From positions 3,500,001 to 3,564,000 of the forward strand of contig NZ_LN997848.1 of the NCBI RefSeq assembly GCF_001511835.1: a stretch of 64,000 nt of DNA. Reading direction: 5' to 3'. This DNA is from Magnetospirillum sp. XM-1 (lineage in GTDB: Bacteria; Pseudomonadota; Alphaproteobacteria; Rhodospirillales; Magnetospirillaceae). The position numbers were made by a program, and so were the translations under genes. Below, in pieces: positions 55,529 to 64,000 of the stretch; within the stretch, counting starts at the first letter, position 1; every line of letters starts with the position of its first letter. The notes under the pieces were generated by a model. It did no database searches, was not told where the DNA came from, and was given only the letters and a program-made list of their open reading frames with translations.

Positions 55529-56002
55529 ATGCTGAACAGAGTTGTCGCGGCGATCCTGGTCCTGCTGTCCATGGCGCCGGCTGCCGCCTCGGCCGACCCC
55601 CGCCCCTTCCTCCGCGGATCGTGGCAGACTCTGCTGCAGGCCCATGCCGGGCGGCCGCTGGTGGTGCATTTCTGGTCCCTGACCTGCGCCCCCTGCCTCG
55701 CCGAACTGCCGCAATGGCGCGAGACCGCCAGGAACGCCGGCATGGACGTGGTCCTGGTCACCACCGACCCGCCCGAGGACACGCCGAAGGTGGAACGCAC
55801 CCTGAAACGGGCCGGCCTGGACAAGGTGGAAAGCTGGGGCTTCGCCGATTCCTTCGTCGAGAAGCTCCGCTTCGAGATCGACCGCGAATGGCGGGGCGAA
55901 CTGCCCCTGACCATCCTGGTCTCGGCCTCGGGCAAACGGGAATCCCGGACCGGAACCCTCAGCCGCCAGGACATCGAGTCCTGGCTGGCTCAAGCTCGCT
56001 GA
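55529..56002 (+). CDS. TlpA/ResA-like periplasmic thioredoxin
   Basis: 157 residues with a signal peptide (about 1-22), a thioredoxin fold, and the redox motif C53-A-P-C56 in FWSLTCAPCLAELPQW. The cis-proline region is RGELPLTILVSASG. It probably reduces disulfides in the periplasm, for example in cytochrome c maturation or protection of metal sites; the partner is unknown. GGAG precedes the ATG at 55529. Single gene. Confidence 0.88.
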   Translation: MLNRVVAAILVLLSMAPAAASADPRPFLRGSWQTLLQAHAGRPLVVHFWSLTCAPCLAELPQWRETARNAGMDVVLVTTDPPEDTPKVERTLKRAGLDKVESWGFADSFVEKLRFEIDREWRGELPLTILVSASGKRESRTGTLSRQDIESWLAQAR

Positions 56003-56015
56003 CCGGGCCAGTTGA

Positions 56016-56249
56016 TCAGGCGTTGGGGCGCCAGCCGGCCACGAAGCTGTCGATATCGCTGATGCCGATATCCTTCAGCTCGCGATGATCCAGCCCGGCC
56101 AGTTCATCGCGCAGGCGGGCCCGCTCCATATGCAGGGCCAGGGGGGCGACGATGCGGCTGTCCAGGAAGCTGGCGGCCAGACCCAGGAGGGTGCGGCCCT
56201 CGGACACCGGAGAGGGAGCGCAAGGCCGGACGGTGGGGGAAAGGGACAT
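56016..56249 (-). CDS. DUF1127 small basic protein
   Basis: 77 residues ending in the DUF1127 motif: RARLRDELAGLDHRELKDIGISDIDSFVAGWRPNA. Family members are small arginine-rich proteins, some linked to phosphate and carbon metabolism through RNA interactions. AGGTG lies just before the ATG. It is convergent with the TlpA-like gene and divergent from ridA. Confidence 0.88.
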   Translation of the reverse strand: MSLSPTVRPCAPSPVSEGRTLLGLAASFLDSRIVAPLALHMERARLRDELAGLDHRELKDIGISDIDSFVAGWRPNA

Positions 56250-56412
56250 GGGACACCTGCTCTTGAATGACTTCAAGAAGCATATGGAACCATTGTGCGC
56301 CGCAACAATCCCCATGATTGCATGGCCCCATGCCGGCAACGCAGGCGTGGATGACAGGCGGGTCGGCAGGCGATAGTCTGTCCGCCCCACCACCACCTGT
56401 CAGGAGCGGAGA

Positions 56413-56880
56413 ATGAGCGGCCCCATCAGCCAACGCCTGAAGCAGCTGGGCATCGAGTTGCCCACCCCGCCGGCCGCCGTGGCCAATTACGTGCCCTTCG
56501 TGCAGACCGGCAACCTGGTGTTCATTTCCGGCCAGTTGCCGCTGGAAAACGGCAAGCTGGCGGTAACCGGCAAGCTGGGCGACAGCGTTTCCATCGAGGA
56601 CGGCATCCGGGCGGCGCGGCTGTGCGCCATCAACCTGCTGGCCCAGGCCCGCGCCGCTTCCGGCGGCGATATCGAGCGCATCCGGCGCCTGGTGCGACTG
56701 ACCGCCTTCGTGGCCTGCACGCCCGCCTTCACCGACCAGCCCAAGGTGATCAACGGCGCCTCGGACCTGATGGCGGAGGTGCTGGGCGAGGCCGGCCGCC
56801 ACGCCCGCGTCGCGGTGGGCGCGCCGTCCCTGCCGCTGGACGTGGCGGTGGAGATCGAGGGGATCTTCGAGCTGGGCTGA
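56413..56880 (+). CDS. RidA/YjgF-family enamine/imine deaminase
   Basis: 155 residues of the RidA family, the slightly longer subgroup. Key features are YVPFVQTGNLVFISGQLP, VRLTAFVACTPAFTDQPKVINGASDLM, and the terminal EIEGIFEL. Members hydrolyse reactive 2-aminoacrylate-type enamines. The catalytic arginine of RidA proper (RxxxxxxxLP near the end) is not obvious here, so activity may differ. GGAG lies 6 bp before the ATG. Confidence 0.85.
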   Translation: MSGPISQRLKQLGIELPTPPAAVANYVPFVQTGNLVFISGQLPLENGKLAVTGKLGDSVSIEDGIRAARLCAINLLAQARAASGGDIERIRRLVRLTAFVACTPAFTDQPKVINGASDLMAEVLGEAGRHARVAVGAPSLPLDVAVEIEGIFELG

Positions 56881-56896
56881 TCCGGGAACCGGGCGG

Positions 56897-58024
56897 TCAG
56901 GCGGCGGTTTCGGCCAACAGCACGTCGCCGCAGCCGATCACCCGGTCCTTGCCCGATTGCTTGGCGGCGTACATGCGGTGGTCGGCGCGCTCGACCAGTT
57001 CGTTCCAGCTTTCGGTGCCGTCGGCGATGCGCTCGGCCACTCCGATGGAGGCGGTCAACGGCCGTCCGTCGGGACGCATGCCCAGGCCGGCCGAGCGCAG
57101 ACGGGCGACGGCGATGGCGGCCCCCGCCGGATCGGTGTTGGGCATCACCGCCAGGAATTCCTCGCCGCCCCAGCGGATCAGGATGTCGCCCCGGCGCAGC
57201 ACCTTGCGCAGCGAGGTGGACGCGGCGCGCAGCGCGTTGTCGCCTTCCTCGTGGCCGTACTTGTCGTTGATGGACTTGAAGTTGTCGAGGTCGACGAAGG
57301 CCAGCGACAGCGGAATCTTCGAGCGCATGGCGGTGACGAATTGCTGCACCAGCATTTCCTCGCCCACCCGGCGGTTATAGGCCCGCGTCAGGCCGTCATG
57401 GGACGACTGGTCCACCAACTGGCTCATGAAGTGCAGTTGGCTCATGCCCGACAGGGTCGCCACCATGGCCAGCAGCAGCAAAAGCCACTGGGCGCCCAGA
57501 TGGGACGCGAAGGGCAGCAACTGATACCCCAGAACGCCGGTCAGGAAATAGGCCACCACCAGCGGCAGACCCAGCAGCGCGCCTTCCAGGGCGGTGATGG
57601 GAAACACCGACAGGCCCGCCACCATGACGAAGGGCAGGAAGGCGTAGCCGGCGGCGATCACCTGCTGCGCCGGATCGTTGATGGCGAACTGGGCCAGCAG
57701 CGGATGGCTGATCAGGAAGAACACGGTGGGAATGGTCAACAGCCACACCAGCCCCCAGCGGGCCACCGCCACGCTGTCCGAACCGCGATAGGACAGCGCC
57801 AGCAGCACGAAGGCGATGGACGCCATCACGCGCAGCGCCGCCAGATACATGGCCAGCGTGGTTTCGAAGATGATCAGGTCGACCGGAATCCACAACGGCG
57901 TCAGCACGGCGAAGGTCGCCGCCACCAGCCGGACGCGCGACAGGATCAGAAGCGAACGGCGGCGTTGGACGAAGGCTGACTGGCGGGTGGGCAGGAATAG
58001 ATCGAAGATTTCTGACATCGTCAT
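56897..58024 (-). CDS. Membrane diguanylate cyclase
   Basis: About 375 residues: six hydrophobic helices in residues about 30-200, then a GGDEF domain starting SSHDGLTRAYNRR, with the active GGEEF signature near residue 287 and DLDNFKSINDKYGHEEGD before it. The I-site RxxD is present as RRGD five residues or so before the signature, so product inhibition is possible. It should make c-di-GMP in response to a membrane signal. The start is uncertain between ATG 58024 and 58018; no strong ribosome site is seen. TTTATAAC direct repeats lie upstream at 58053 and 58065. Confidence 0.88.
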   Translation of the reverse strand: MTMSEIFDLFLPTRQSAFVQRRRSLLILSRVRLVAATFAVLTPLWIPVDLIIFETTLAMYLAALRVMASIAFVLLALSYRGSDSVAVARWGLVWLLTIPTVFFLISHPLLAQFAINDPAQQVIAAGYAFLPFVMVAGLSVFPITALEGALLGLPLVVAYFLTGVLGYQLLPFASHLGAQWLLLLLAMVATLSGMSQLHFMSQLVDQSSHDGLTRAYNRRVGEEMLVQQFVTAMRSKIPLSLAFVDLDNFKSINDKYGHEEGDNALRAASTSLRKVLRRGDILIRWGGEEFLAVMPNTDPAGAAIAVARLRSAGLGMRPDGRPLTASIGVAERIADGTESWNELVERADHRMYAAKQSGKDRVIGCGDVLLAETAA

Positions 58025-58257
58025 TCCGGAGAACACGATACCCAGAACCTTCTTTATAACGGCTTTTATAACAAGCACGTCGCGCCTTCCTTATACCCTT
58101 TGCGCACCAGGGCTGACGGTAATGCGGTACTGGAATCGTTGCAAGGAAAACTACTTCCTTGGGGTATGCCCCCGAGACGAAGAGAAACATGCTTTCGTTT
58201 GTCCCCACCTTCCATTTGCTGCCCACCTTTTATCTGCCGATTGACGCACCCCCGGTT

Positions 58258-58281
58258 AATTCGGTATTACGATACCAAATT
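58258..58281 (+). promoter_or_regulatory. Palindromic operator overlapping the paaI promoter
   Basis: Arms AATTCGGTAT (58258-58267) and ATACCAAATT (58272-58281) match in 9 of 10 positions as an inverted repeat with a TACG centre. A -35 TTGACG (58241-58246) and a -10 TATTAC (58265-58270, 18-bp spacer) overlap it, and paaI starts 30 bp downstream. A TetR-type repressor such as PaaR would fit; identity is not established. Confidence 0.6.
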
Positions 58282-58310
58282 GGGCGATAGACCCGCGGGA
58301 GTGAAACACG

Positions 58311-58766
58311 ATGCCCCACAGGGCAACCGAGGACAGCCAGCGCCAGGCCCTGGCCGAGCGCGTCGGCGAGGCGTTCAGCCAGCGCGATACCGCATCGCGC
58401 CTGCTGGGCATCGGGCTGGACGAGATTCGTCCGGGCTATGCCCGCCTGTCCATGACCGTGACCGGCGACATGCTCAACGGCGTCGGCATCTGCCACGGCG
58501 GCATCACCTATACCCTGGCCGACACCGCCTTCGCCCACGCCTGCAACGCCTATAACCGGATGGCGGTGGCGCTGTCTTGCACCGTCACCTACCCCGCCGC
58601 CGCTCGGGCGGGCGACCATCTGGTCGCCGAATGCCGGGAAATTCACCGCAAGGGCCGCAACGGCACCTACGACTGCACCGTCACCACCCAGACCGGCGAG
58701 GTGGTCGCCCTGTTCCGCGGCCAGTGCCGCATCCTCGAAGGCCATATCGTCGAAGGAAATCCATAG
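58311..58766 (+). CDS. paaI: PaaI-type hydroxyphenylacetyl-CoA thioesterase
   Basis: 151 residues of the hotdog thioesterase family with the PaaI signature GDMLNGVGICHGGITYTLADTAF and SCTVTYPAAARAGDHL. It rescues CoA from dead-end intermediates of phenylacetate degradation. GGGAG precedes the ATG. The stop is immediately followed by the paaJ start, so the genes are one unit. Confidence 0.93.
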   Translation: MPHRATEDSQRQALAERVGEAFSQRDTASRLLGIGLDEIRPGYARLSMTVTGDMLNGVGICHGGITYTLADTAFAHACNAYNRMAVALSCTVTYPAAARAGDHLVAECREIHRKGRNGTYDCTVTTQTGEVVALFRGQCRILEGHIVEGNP

Positions 58767-59969
58767 ATGACCGAAGCGCTGATCTGCGACTACACCCGCA
58801 CCCCCATCGGCCGCTACGCCGGCGTGCTTTCGGGCGTTCGCACCGACGATCTGGCCGCCCACCCCATCAAGGCGCTGATGGCGCGCCATTCCGGGCTGGA
58901 TTGGAACCTGCTGGACGAGGTGGCCTACGGCTGCGCCAACCAGGCGGGCGAGGACAACCGCAACGTGGCGCGCATGGCCCTGCTGCTGGCCGGCCTGCCC
59001 TTCTCCATCGGCGGCACCACACTTAACCGCCTGTGCGGATCGGGCATGGACGCGGTGGGCTACGCCGCCAGGGCCGTGATGACCGGCGAGGCCGAGCTGA
59101 TGATCGCCGGCGGCGTGGAAAGCATGAGCCGCGCGCCCTTCGTCATGAACAAGGCCGACAGCGCCTTTTCCCGCGACGCCCGCATCTACGACACCACCAT
59201 CGGCTGGCGCTTCGTCAACGCCCAGATGGAGAAGGCCTACGGCACGGATTCCATGCCGGAGACCGCCGAGAACGTGGCCGAGCAGTTCAAGATCGCCCGC
59301 GAGGACCAGGACGCCTTCGCGCTCCGCTCCCAGGCCAAGGCCTCGGCGGCGCAGAAGAACGGTCGCCTGGGCCAGGAGATCTCTCCCGTCACTCTGCCCG
59401 CCCGCAAGGGCGACCCGGTGGTGGTGGCCAATGACGAGCACCCGCGCGAGACCACCATCGAGACCCTGGCCAAGCTGAAGGCGCCGTTCCGCGCCGGCGG
59501 CTCGATCACGGCGGGCAACGCGTCGGGCGTCAACGACGGCGCGGCCGCCCTGCTGATCGCCTCGCCGGCCGCCGCCAAGGCCCATGGCCTGACCCCCATC
59601 GCCCGCATCCTGGGCATGGCCACCGCCGGCGTCGAGCCGCGCGTCATGGGCATCGGCCCGGTGCCGGCCACCAACAAGCTGCTGGCCCGCCTGGGCCTCT
59701 CACTGGCCGACATCGACGTCATGGAGTTCAACGAGGCCTTCGCCGCCCAGGCCCTGGCCTGCACGCGGGCGCTCGGCCTCGCCGACGACGATGCCCGCGT
59801 CAATCCCAACGGCGGGGCCATCGCGCTCGGCCATCCGCTGGGCATGACCGGGGCGCGCATCGTCGGCACCGCCGCGCTGCAGCTGGCCCAGACCGGCGGC
59901 AAGCGGGCTCTGGCCACCATGTGCATCGGCGTCGGCCAGGGCATCGCCATGGTCATCGAGAAAGTTTAA
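58767..59969 (+). CDS. paaJ: 3-oxoadipyl-CoA/acetyl-CoA thiolase
   Basis: 400 residues, a full-length thiolase. The nucleophilic cysteine is C90 in [10 protein letters not shown]; the other signatures are [23 protein letters not shown] and CIGVGQG. It cleaves 3-oxoadipyl-CoA to succinyl-CoA and acetyl-CoA at the end of the phenylacetate and beta-ketoadipate pathways; PcaF is the near-identical alternative name. It sits directly between paaI and paaK, which supports PaaJ. Confidence 0.93.
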   Translation: MTEALICDYTRTPIGRYAGVLSGVRTDDLAAHPIKALMARHSGLDWNLLDEVAYGCANQAGEDNRNVARMALLLAGLPFSIGGTTLNRLCGSGMDAVGYAARAVMTGEAELMIAGGVESMSRAPFVMNKADSAFSRDARIYDTTIGWRFVNAQMEKAYGTDSMPETAENVAEQFKIAREDQDAFALRSQAKASAAQKNGRLGQEISPVTLPARKGDPVVVANDEHPRETTIETLAKLKAPFRAGGSITAGNASGVNDGAAALLIASPAAAKAHGLTPIARILGMATAGVEPRVMGIGPVPATNKLLARLGLSLADIDVMEFNEAFAAQALACTRALGLADDDARVNPNGGAIALGHPLGMTGARIVGTAALQLAQTGGKRALATMCIGVGQGIAMVIEKV

Positions 59970-60028
59970 CCTGTAACTGTCCTGGCGGAGACCCCGACAG
60001 AGGGTCCCGCCGCTTCGGGAGGATGTTT

Positions 60029-61357
60029 ATGTCTAAGACCGCTCATCGCCGCGTTCCGCCGGCCAAGGAACTGCTCGACCCCATCGAAATCGCCAGCCGC
60101 GACCAGATTTCCGCGCTGCAGACCGAACGCATGAAATGGTCGCTGACCCATGCCTACAACAATGTCGAGCACTACCGGAAGAAGTGCCAGGACAAGGGCG
60201 TCCATCCCGACGACTTCAAGGAATTGAAGGATCTGGCCAAGTTCCCCTTCACCACCAAGTCGGACCTGCGCGACACCTACCCCTTCGGCATGTTCGCCGT
60301 GCCCATGGATGACGTGGTGCGCGTCCACGCCAGCTCGGGCACCACCGGCAAGCCCACCGTGGTCGGCTACACCCAGAACGACATCAACATGTGGGCCAAC
60401 GTCATGGCGCGGTCCATCCGCGCCGCCGGCGGCCGCCGCCAGGACAAGTGCCACGTCTCCTACGGCTACGGCCTGTTCACCGGCGGCCTGGGCGCCCATT
60501 ACGGCGCCGAGCGCCTGGGCTGCACCGTCATCCCCATGTCGGGCGGCCAGACGGAAAAGCAGATCCAGCTGATCATGGACTTCAAGCCCGAGCTGATCAT
60601 GGTCACCCCCAGCTACATGCTGGCCATCGCCGACGAGATGGACCGCATGGGCATCGACACCAAGACCTGCCCGCTGCAGGTGGGCATTTTCGGCGCCGAG
60701 CCCTGGACCGGGGCCATGCGCGAGGAAATCGAGGCCCGCATGGGCATCGAGGCGGTGGACATCTACGGCCTGTCGGAAGTGATCGGCCCCGGCGTCGCCT
60801 GCGAATGCGTCGAGACCAAGGACGGCCTGACCCTGTGGGAAGACCATTTCTATCCCGAGATCATCGATCCCCACACCGGCGAGGTGCTGCCCGACGGCTC
60901 CATGGGCGAACTGGTGTTCACCAGCCTCTCCAAGGAAGCGCTGCCCATCATCCGCTACCGCACCCGCGACCTGACCCAGCTGCTGCCGGGCACGGCGCGC
61001 TCCATGCGGCGCATGGGCAAGATCACCGGCCGGTCGGACGACATGCTGATCATCCGGGGCGTCAACGTCTTCCCGACCCAGATCGAGGAGCTGATCCTCA
61101 AGGATTACCGCCTGGCGCCCCACTACCAGCTGGAAGTCACCCGCGACGGCCATCTGGACTCGGTGACGGTCAACGTGGAAGTGCGTGCCGACCAGCCCTA
61201 CGACGACAGCGCCCTGGTGGCCGCGTCCAAGGACCTGCAGCACCACATCAAGTCCTATATCGGTATCAGCACCAAGGTGAACGTGCTGGCCCCCAACTCC
61301 ATCGAGCGCTCCATGGGCAAGGCCCGCCGCGTGATCGACAAGCGGCCGAAGGCGTAA
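60029..61357 (+). CDS. paaK: Phenylacetate-CoA ligase
   Basis: 442 residues of the adenylate-forming family. The nucleotide-binding loop HASSGTTGKPTVVGYT starts near residue 100; DIYGLSEVIGPG is motif A5, and the family C-terminal domain has TGRSDDMLIIRGVNVFPTQIEE. It activates phenylacetate to phenylacetyl-CoA. GGGAGG lies 7 bp before the ATG at 60029. The oxygenase genes paaABCDE and paaG/Z are not in the window, so the pathway is split or incomplete here. Confidence 0.95.
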   Translation: MSKTAHRRVPPAKELLDPIEIASRDQISALQTERMKWSLTHAYNNVEHYRKKCQDKGVHPDDFKELKDLAKFPFTTKSDLRDTYPFGMFAVPMDDVVRVHASSGTTGKPTVVGYTQNDINMWANVMARSIRAAGGRRQDKCHVSYGYGLFTGGLGAHYGAERLGCTVIPMSGGQTEKQIQLIMDFKPELIMVTPSYMLAIADEMDRMGIDTKTCPLQVGIFGAEPWTGAMREEIEARMGIEAVDIYGLSEVIGPGVACECVETKDGLTLWEDHFYPEIIDPHTGEVLPDGSMGELVFTSLSKEALPIIRYRTRDLTQLLPGTARSMRRMGKITGRSDDMLIIRGVNVFPTQIEELILKDYRLAPHYQLEVTRDGHLDSVTVNVEVRADQPYDDSALVAASKDLQHHIKSYIGISTKVNVLAPNSIERSMGKARRVIDKRPKA

Positions 61358-61364
61358 GGATAAG

Positions 61365-61419
61365 GGCCCCCTCCCCAACCCTCCCCCCAGCGTCGCTGGG
61401 AAGGGTCGGGGTGGGGGCC
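61365..61419. terminator. Long bidirectional hairpin between paaK and the MgtC gene
   Basis: A near-perfect stem of over 20 bp: GGCCCCCTCCCC at 61365-61376 pairs with GGGGTGGGGGCC at 61408-61419, one mismatch inside, and pairing continues through ACCCT/AGGGT and CCCAGC/GCTGGG to a tiny loop near 61392. It sits between convergent genes and should block read-through both ways. Confidence 0.7.
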
Positions 61420-61424
61420 TCCAA

Positions 61425-62117
61425 TCAATCGCCCGTCGGCGACACCCGGAACTCCAGCACGTCGCCCAAACCGCGCAATCCGGCCACCAGCTGTTCCACG
61501 TTGTCGCGGTCAGCGGTGCGGATCACCATCTTGTATTCGAACACCGAGCCGCCCTCGCACAGGCGGTAGCTCATGTTGGAGATGGTGAAGCCGTGGCCTT
61601 CGATCAGGCCCTTCACCTCGGCCTCGGGCATGGCCTTGTCGCGGGCGAAGCGCAGCAGGTGGTGGGCGTAGAACTGCGACGGCATGCGGTATTCCACCAT
61701 GCGGAACAGCGCCAGGGTGGCCACCGTCACCACTGTCGCCGCCACCGCCGGGTAATAGAACCCCACGCCGAACAGAATTCCCAGGGCGGCGGTCATCCAG
61801 ATGGAGGCGGCGGTGGTCAGGCCGCGCACCGTCAGGCCTTCCTTGAAGATCACCCCCGCCCCCAGGAAGCCGATGCCGGTCATGATGCCCTGGGCCATGC
61901 GGGTGGGATCGGTGCGCACCGTCTCCATGGGCACCACGCCCAGCCATTCCCACTGATAGATGGTGACCAGCATCAACAGGGCGGAGGCGACGCAGACCAG
62001 CGCATGGGTGCGGAAACCGGCGGGACGGCCGTGAAAGCTGCGCTCGGCCCCGACCAGGCTGCCGGCGGCCCAGGCGCTGCCGAGATGAATGGCGATTTCC
62101 AGATGCTGCGGATTCAT
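61425..62117 (-). CDS. MgtC/SapB-family membrane protein
   Basis: 230 residues: four or five membrane helices with the MgtC pattern LGSAWAAGSLVGAERSFHGRPAGFRTHALVCVASALLM and GIGFLGAGVIFKEGLTVRGLTTAASIWMTAALG, then a cytoplasmic ACT-like tail. The family is tied to growth in low magnesium and to regulation of ATP synthase. GGAGGAA lies 5 bp before the ATG at 62117. Single gene. Confidence 0.9.
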   Translation of the reverse strand: MNPQHLEIAIHLGSAWAAGSLVGAERSFHGRPAGFRTHALVCVASALLMLVTIYQWEWLGVVPMETVRTDPTRMAQGIMTGIGFLGAGVIFKEGLTVRGLTTAASIWMTAALGILFGVGFYYPAVAATVVTVATLALFRMVEYRMPSQFYAHHLLRFARDKAMPEAEVKGLIEGHGFTISNMSYRLCEGGSVFEYKMVIRTADRDNVEQLVAGLRGLGDVLEFRVSPTGD

Positions 62118-62258
62118 CCGTTCCTCCATAAGGCTGGGAACGGAAGAATTGTTGCACTTTTATGACAGCAGAAAAATCAGCCAAAAGCGATATCGGAATG
62201 ATGTCGTATCACTATCGGCCGAAACGGGTGGGAGGCGCGTGGCCTCCCACCCGGCACG

Positions 62259-63245
62259 TCACATGGGCTTGAGGCCCAGCTTGCCGAACAGGCTCTTGTC
62301 CTGGCCCGGAGCGGCGTTCTTGGCGGTCAGCAGCTTCTGGCCGCAGAACACCGAATTGGCGCCGGCCAGGAAGCACAGCGACTGCATCTCCTCGGTCATG
62401 CCTTCGCGGCCGGCCGACAGGCGGACGAACGACTTTGGCATGGTGATGCGGGCCACGGCGATGGTGCGGATGAAGTCGAAGGAATCGGGACGCTCGGCAT
62501 TGGCCAGCGGCGTGCCCTGGATGGGGATCAGCAGGTTGATCGGCACGCTGTCGGGATGCTTGGGCATGTTGGCCAGCGTCTGGATCATGCGGGCGCGGTC
62601 GGTCCGCGTCTCGCCCAGTCCGACGATGCCGCCCGAGCAGACGTGCAGCCCGGCGTCGCGCACCACGTCCAGGGTGTCCAGGCGGTCCTGGAAGGTACGG
62701 GTGGTGATGACCTCGGAGTAATGCTCCGGGCTGGTGTCGATGTTGTGGTTGTAGTAGTCGAGGCCGGCTTCCTTCAGGCGCTGGGCCTGCCACTTGTCCA
62801 GAAGGCCGAAGGTGGCGCAGGTTTCCATGCCCAGCGCCTTGACGCCCTCGATCATGGCCACCGCCACCTCGAAATCGTCGCCCTTGGGGCCGCGCCAGGC
62901 GGCGCCCATGCAGAAGCGCGACGCGCCCTCGTCCTTGGCCTTGCGGGCGGATTCGACCACCTCTTCCACCGCCAGGAGCTTTTCCTTCTCCAGCCCCGTG
63001 GCGTAGTGGGCGCTTTGCGGGCAGTAGGAGCAATCCTCGGGGCAGGACCCGGTCTTGATGGAGATCAGGCGCGACACCTGGACGCGGTTGGCGTCGAAAT
63101 TGGCGCGATGCACCGTCTGGGCCTGAAACATCAGGTCGTTGAAGGGAAGCGCGAACAGCGCCTCGATTTCTTCGGTGCTCCAGTCGTGCCGGAGCCCGTC
63201 GTCCTTCGCCGCCATGTCAACTGCTGCCTGAGCCGTCACCGCCAT
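62259..63245 (-). CDS. bioB: Biotin synthase
   Basis: 328 residues of a radical-SAM enzyme with C68-x3-C72-x2-C75 in [13 protein letters not shown]. BioB signatures [26 protein letters not shown] and [11 protein letters not shown] are present. It inserts sulfur into dethiobiotin using its auxiliary cluster. It is divergent from bioF across 91 bp. Biotin made here loads AccB encoded at 15.9 kb. Confidence 0.96.
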   Translation of the reverse strand: MAVTAQAAVDMAAKDDGLRHDWSTEEIEALFALPFNDLMFQAQTVHRANFDANRVQVSRLISIKTGSCPEDCSYCPQSAHYATGLEKEKLLAVEEVVESARKAKDEGASRFCMGAAWRGPKGDDFEVAVAMIEGVKALGMETCATFGLLDKWQAQRLKEAGLDYYNHNIDTSPEHYSEVITTRTFQDRLDTLDVVRDAGLHVCSGGIVGLGETRTDRARMIQTLANMPKHPDSVPINLLIPIQGTPLANAERPDSFDFIRTIAVARITMPKSFVRLSAGREGMTEEMQSLCFLAGANSVFCGQKLLTAKNAAPGQDKSLFGKLGLKPM

Positions 63246-63262
63246 GTCCTCTTATGATGCCT

Positions 63263-63290
63263 TGCGGGGGCCGCAATGTAGTCCCCCGCA
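63263..63290. promoter_or_regulatory. Inverted repeat in the bioB-bioF divergent spacer
   Basis: TGCGGGGG (63263-63270) and CCCCCGCA (63283-63290) are exact 8-bp complements with a 12-nt centre, 18 bp upstream of bioB. It could be a shared operator or an RNA hairpin in either leader. It does not match the BioR site TTATnnATAA. Confidence 0.45.
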
Positions 63291-63336
63291 TGCGCCCTTT
63301 GCAACAGGAGCGAAAACCCTCTATCAAGTCGCGGTG

Positions 63337-64000
63337 ATGATGGGCCTGGACGACAGCATCGGACACTTTCTCGACGGCCTGGACCAGGCCGGGCGCAAGC
63401 GGGTCTTGCGTCCGGTCGAGCCCCTGCCCGCCGGCCGCGTGCGGGTCGGCGGGCGCGAGCTGGTCAACTTTTCCTCCAACGATTATCTCGGCCTGTCGCG
63501 CCACCCGGAAGTGGTGGAGCGTTCGCGGCGCTGGCTGAACGAATTCGGTGCCGGTTCGGGCGCCTCGCGCCTCGTCACCGGCCATCTGGCCGCCATGGAG
63601 GCGCTGGAGGCCAAGATCGCCCGGGCCAAGCAGACCGAGGCCGCCCTGATCCTGGCCAGCGGCTGGCAGTGCAACGCCTCGGTGCTGCCCGCCCTGCTGG
63701 ACAAGGCCCTGTGGGGGGCCGAGCCCCTGGTCTTCGCCGACAAGCTGATCCACGCCAGCCTGCATGCCGGGCTGGAACTGTCGGGGGCGCGGCGCTACCG
63801 CTATCGCCACGACGATTTCGACCACCTGGAAAGCCTGCTCGCCGCCCATGCCGGCAAGCCCGGCCCGCGCTTCATCGTCACCGAGACGGTGTTCTCCATG
63901 GACGGCGACGTCACCGACATGGCGGCGCTGGCCGCCCTGGCCCGGCGCTGGGACGCCTTTCTCTACGTGGACGAGGCCCACGCCACCGGCGTGCTGGGGC
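63337..64000 (+). CDS. bioF: 8-amino-7-oxononanoate synthase (partial)
   Basis: The first 221 codons are present and the rest lies beyond the right edge. Family features: LVNFSSNDYLGLSRHPEVV, FGAGSGASRLVTGHLAAMEALE, ASGWQCNASVLPALL, and DEAHATGVLG at the edge, which holds the PLP-contacting Asp and His. The PLP lysine is outside. It condenses pimeloyl-ACP with alanine in biotin synthesis. Tandem ATGs at 63337 and 63340 are possible starts; no strong ribosome site is visible. Confidence 0.92.
   Translation, partial: MMGLDDSIGHFLDGLDQAGRKRVLRPVEPLPAGRVRVGGRELVNFSSNDYLGLSRHPEVVERSRRWLNEFGAGSGASRLVTGHLAAMEALEAKIARAKQTEAALILASGWQCNASVLPALLDKALWGAEPLVFADKLIHASLHAGLELSGARRYRYRHDDFDHLESLLAAHAGKPGPRFIVTETVFSMDGDVTDMAALAALARRWDAFLYVDEAHATGVLG

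Noticed and set aside
63246..63336. BioR operator between bioB and bioF
   Set aside because: No TTATnnATAA site. The nearest string, TTATGATGCC, lacks the second half.
1..64000. CRISPR arrays, rRNA operons, intact insertion sequences
   Set aside because: No regularly spaced direct repeats, no rRNA-like segments, and no intact transposase gene with terminal inverted repeats were seen on reading the window.

Overview
The window is high-GC, tightly packed alphaproteobacterial DNA. Its gene set (periplasmic nitrate reductase, form II RubisCO with phosphoribulokinase, ferrous-iron uptake, many sensor kinases and c-di-GMP proteins, an AdoCbl-dependent ribonucleotide reductase, and an NDUFA12/aat neighbourhood) fits a Magnetospirillum-like member of the Rhodospirillales. 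The genus is an inference from gene content; no rRNA, tRNA or magnetosome gene is present.

Layout. 1-4.5 kb: napF-D-A-G-H on the minus strand, cut by the left edge, with an FNR-type dyad upstream. 4.7-12.2 kb: a GGDEF-EAL protein, nudC, a ParDE-type toxin-antitoxin pair with a perfect palindromic operator, cbbM-cbbP, and an isolated beta-propeller protein with a possible pore-forming C-terminus. 12.6-16.8 kb: hemN with a dCMP deaminase, then aroQ-accB-accC. 17-26.7 kb: a binding-protein/histidine-kinase pair, a fused thiS-thiG followed by a 32-residue membrane peptide and a hydrolase, a membrane histidine kinase, a T2 ribonuclease, an unknown protein, rubrerythrin and a two-component system. 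27-32 kb: yjcH-actP and feoABC. 32-42 kb: a methyltransferase, nagB plus a GH4 glycosidase, a dCache-PAS kinase, a GT-C membrane enzyme, aat, a DUF2155 protein, an EamA transporter, two tandem mlaD genes and an NDUFA12 homologue. 42.4-46.1 kb: nrdJ with NrdR-type boxes.

46.2-51.9 kb is an accessory island. It carries a Hachiman/AbpAB-like nuclease-helicase pair (hamA, hamB) whose helicase stops 20 residues after motif VI. The helicase end overlaps the end of a truncated tniQ on the other strand. Next come an internally deleted tniB, a possible tniA tail, and the missing C-terminal half of a tniQ on the opposite strand. The simplest reading is a Tn5053/Tn7-like transposition module that was deleted and partly inverted and that truncated the defence helicase.

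52-64 kb returns to chromosomal content: a 59-residue protein, a second binding-protein/kinase pair paralogous to the 17 kb pair, a third binding protein, a TlpA-like redoxin, DUF1127, RidA, a diguanylate cyclase, paaI-paaJ-paaK behind a palindromic operator, an MgtC-like protein, and divergent bioB and bioF (cut by the right edge).

Together the genes describe a facultative, iron-hungry, metabolically flexible organism: nitrate respiration, CO2 fixation, acetate and phenylacetate use, oxygen-independent haem synthesis, oxygen-independent nucleotide reduction, and dense environmental sensing. The best candidates for follow-up are the damaged defence/transposon junction, the repeated binding-protein/kinase module, the propeller protein, and several unlisted small genes and operators.
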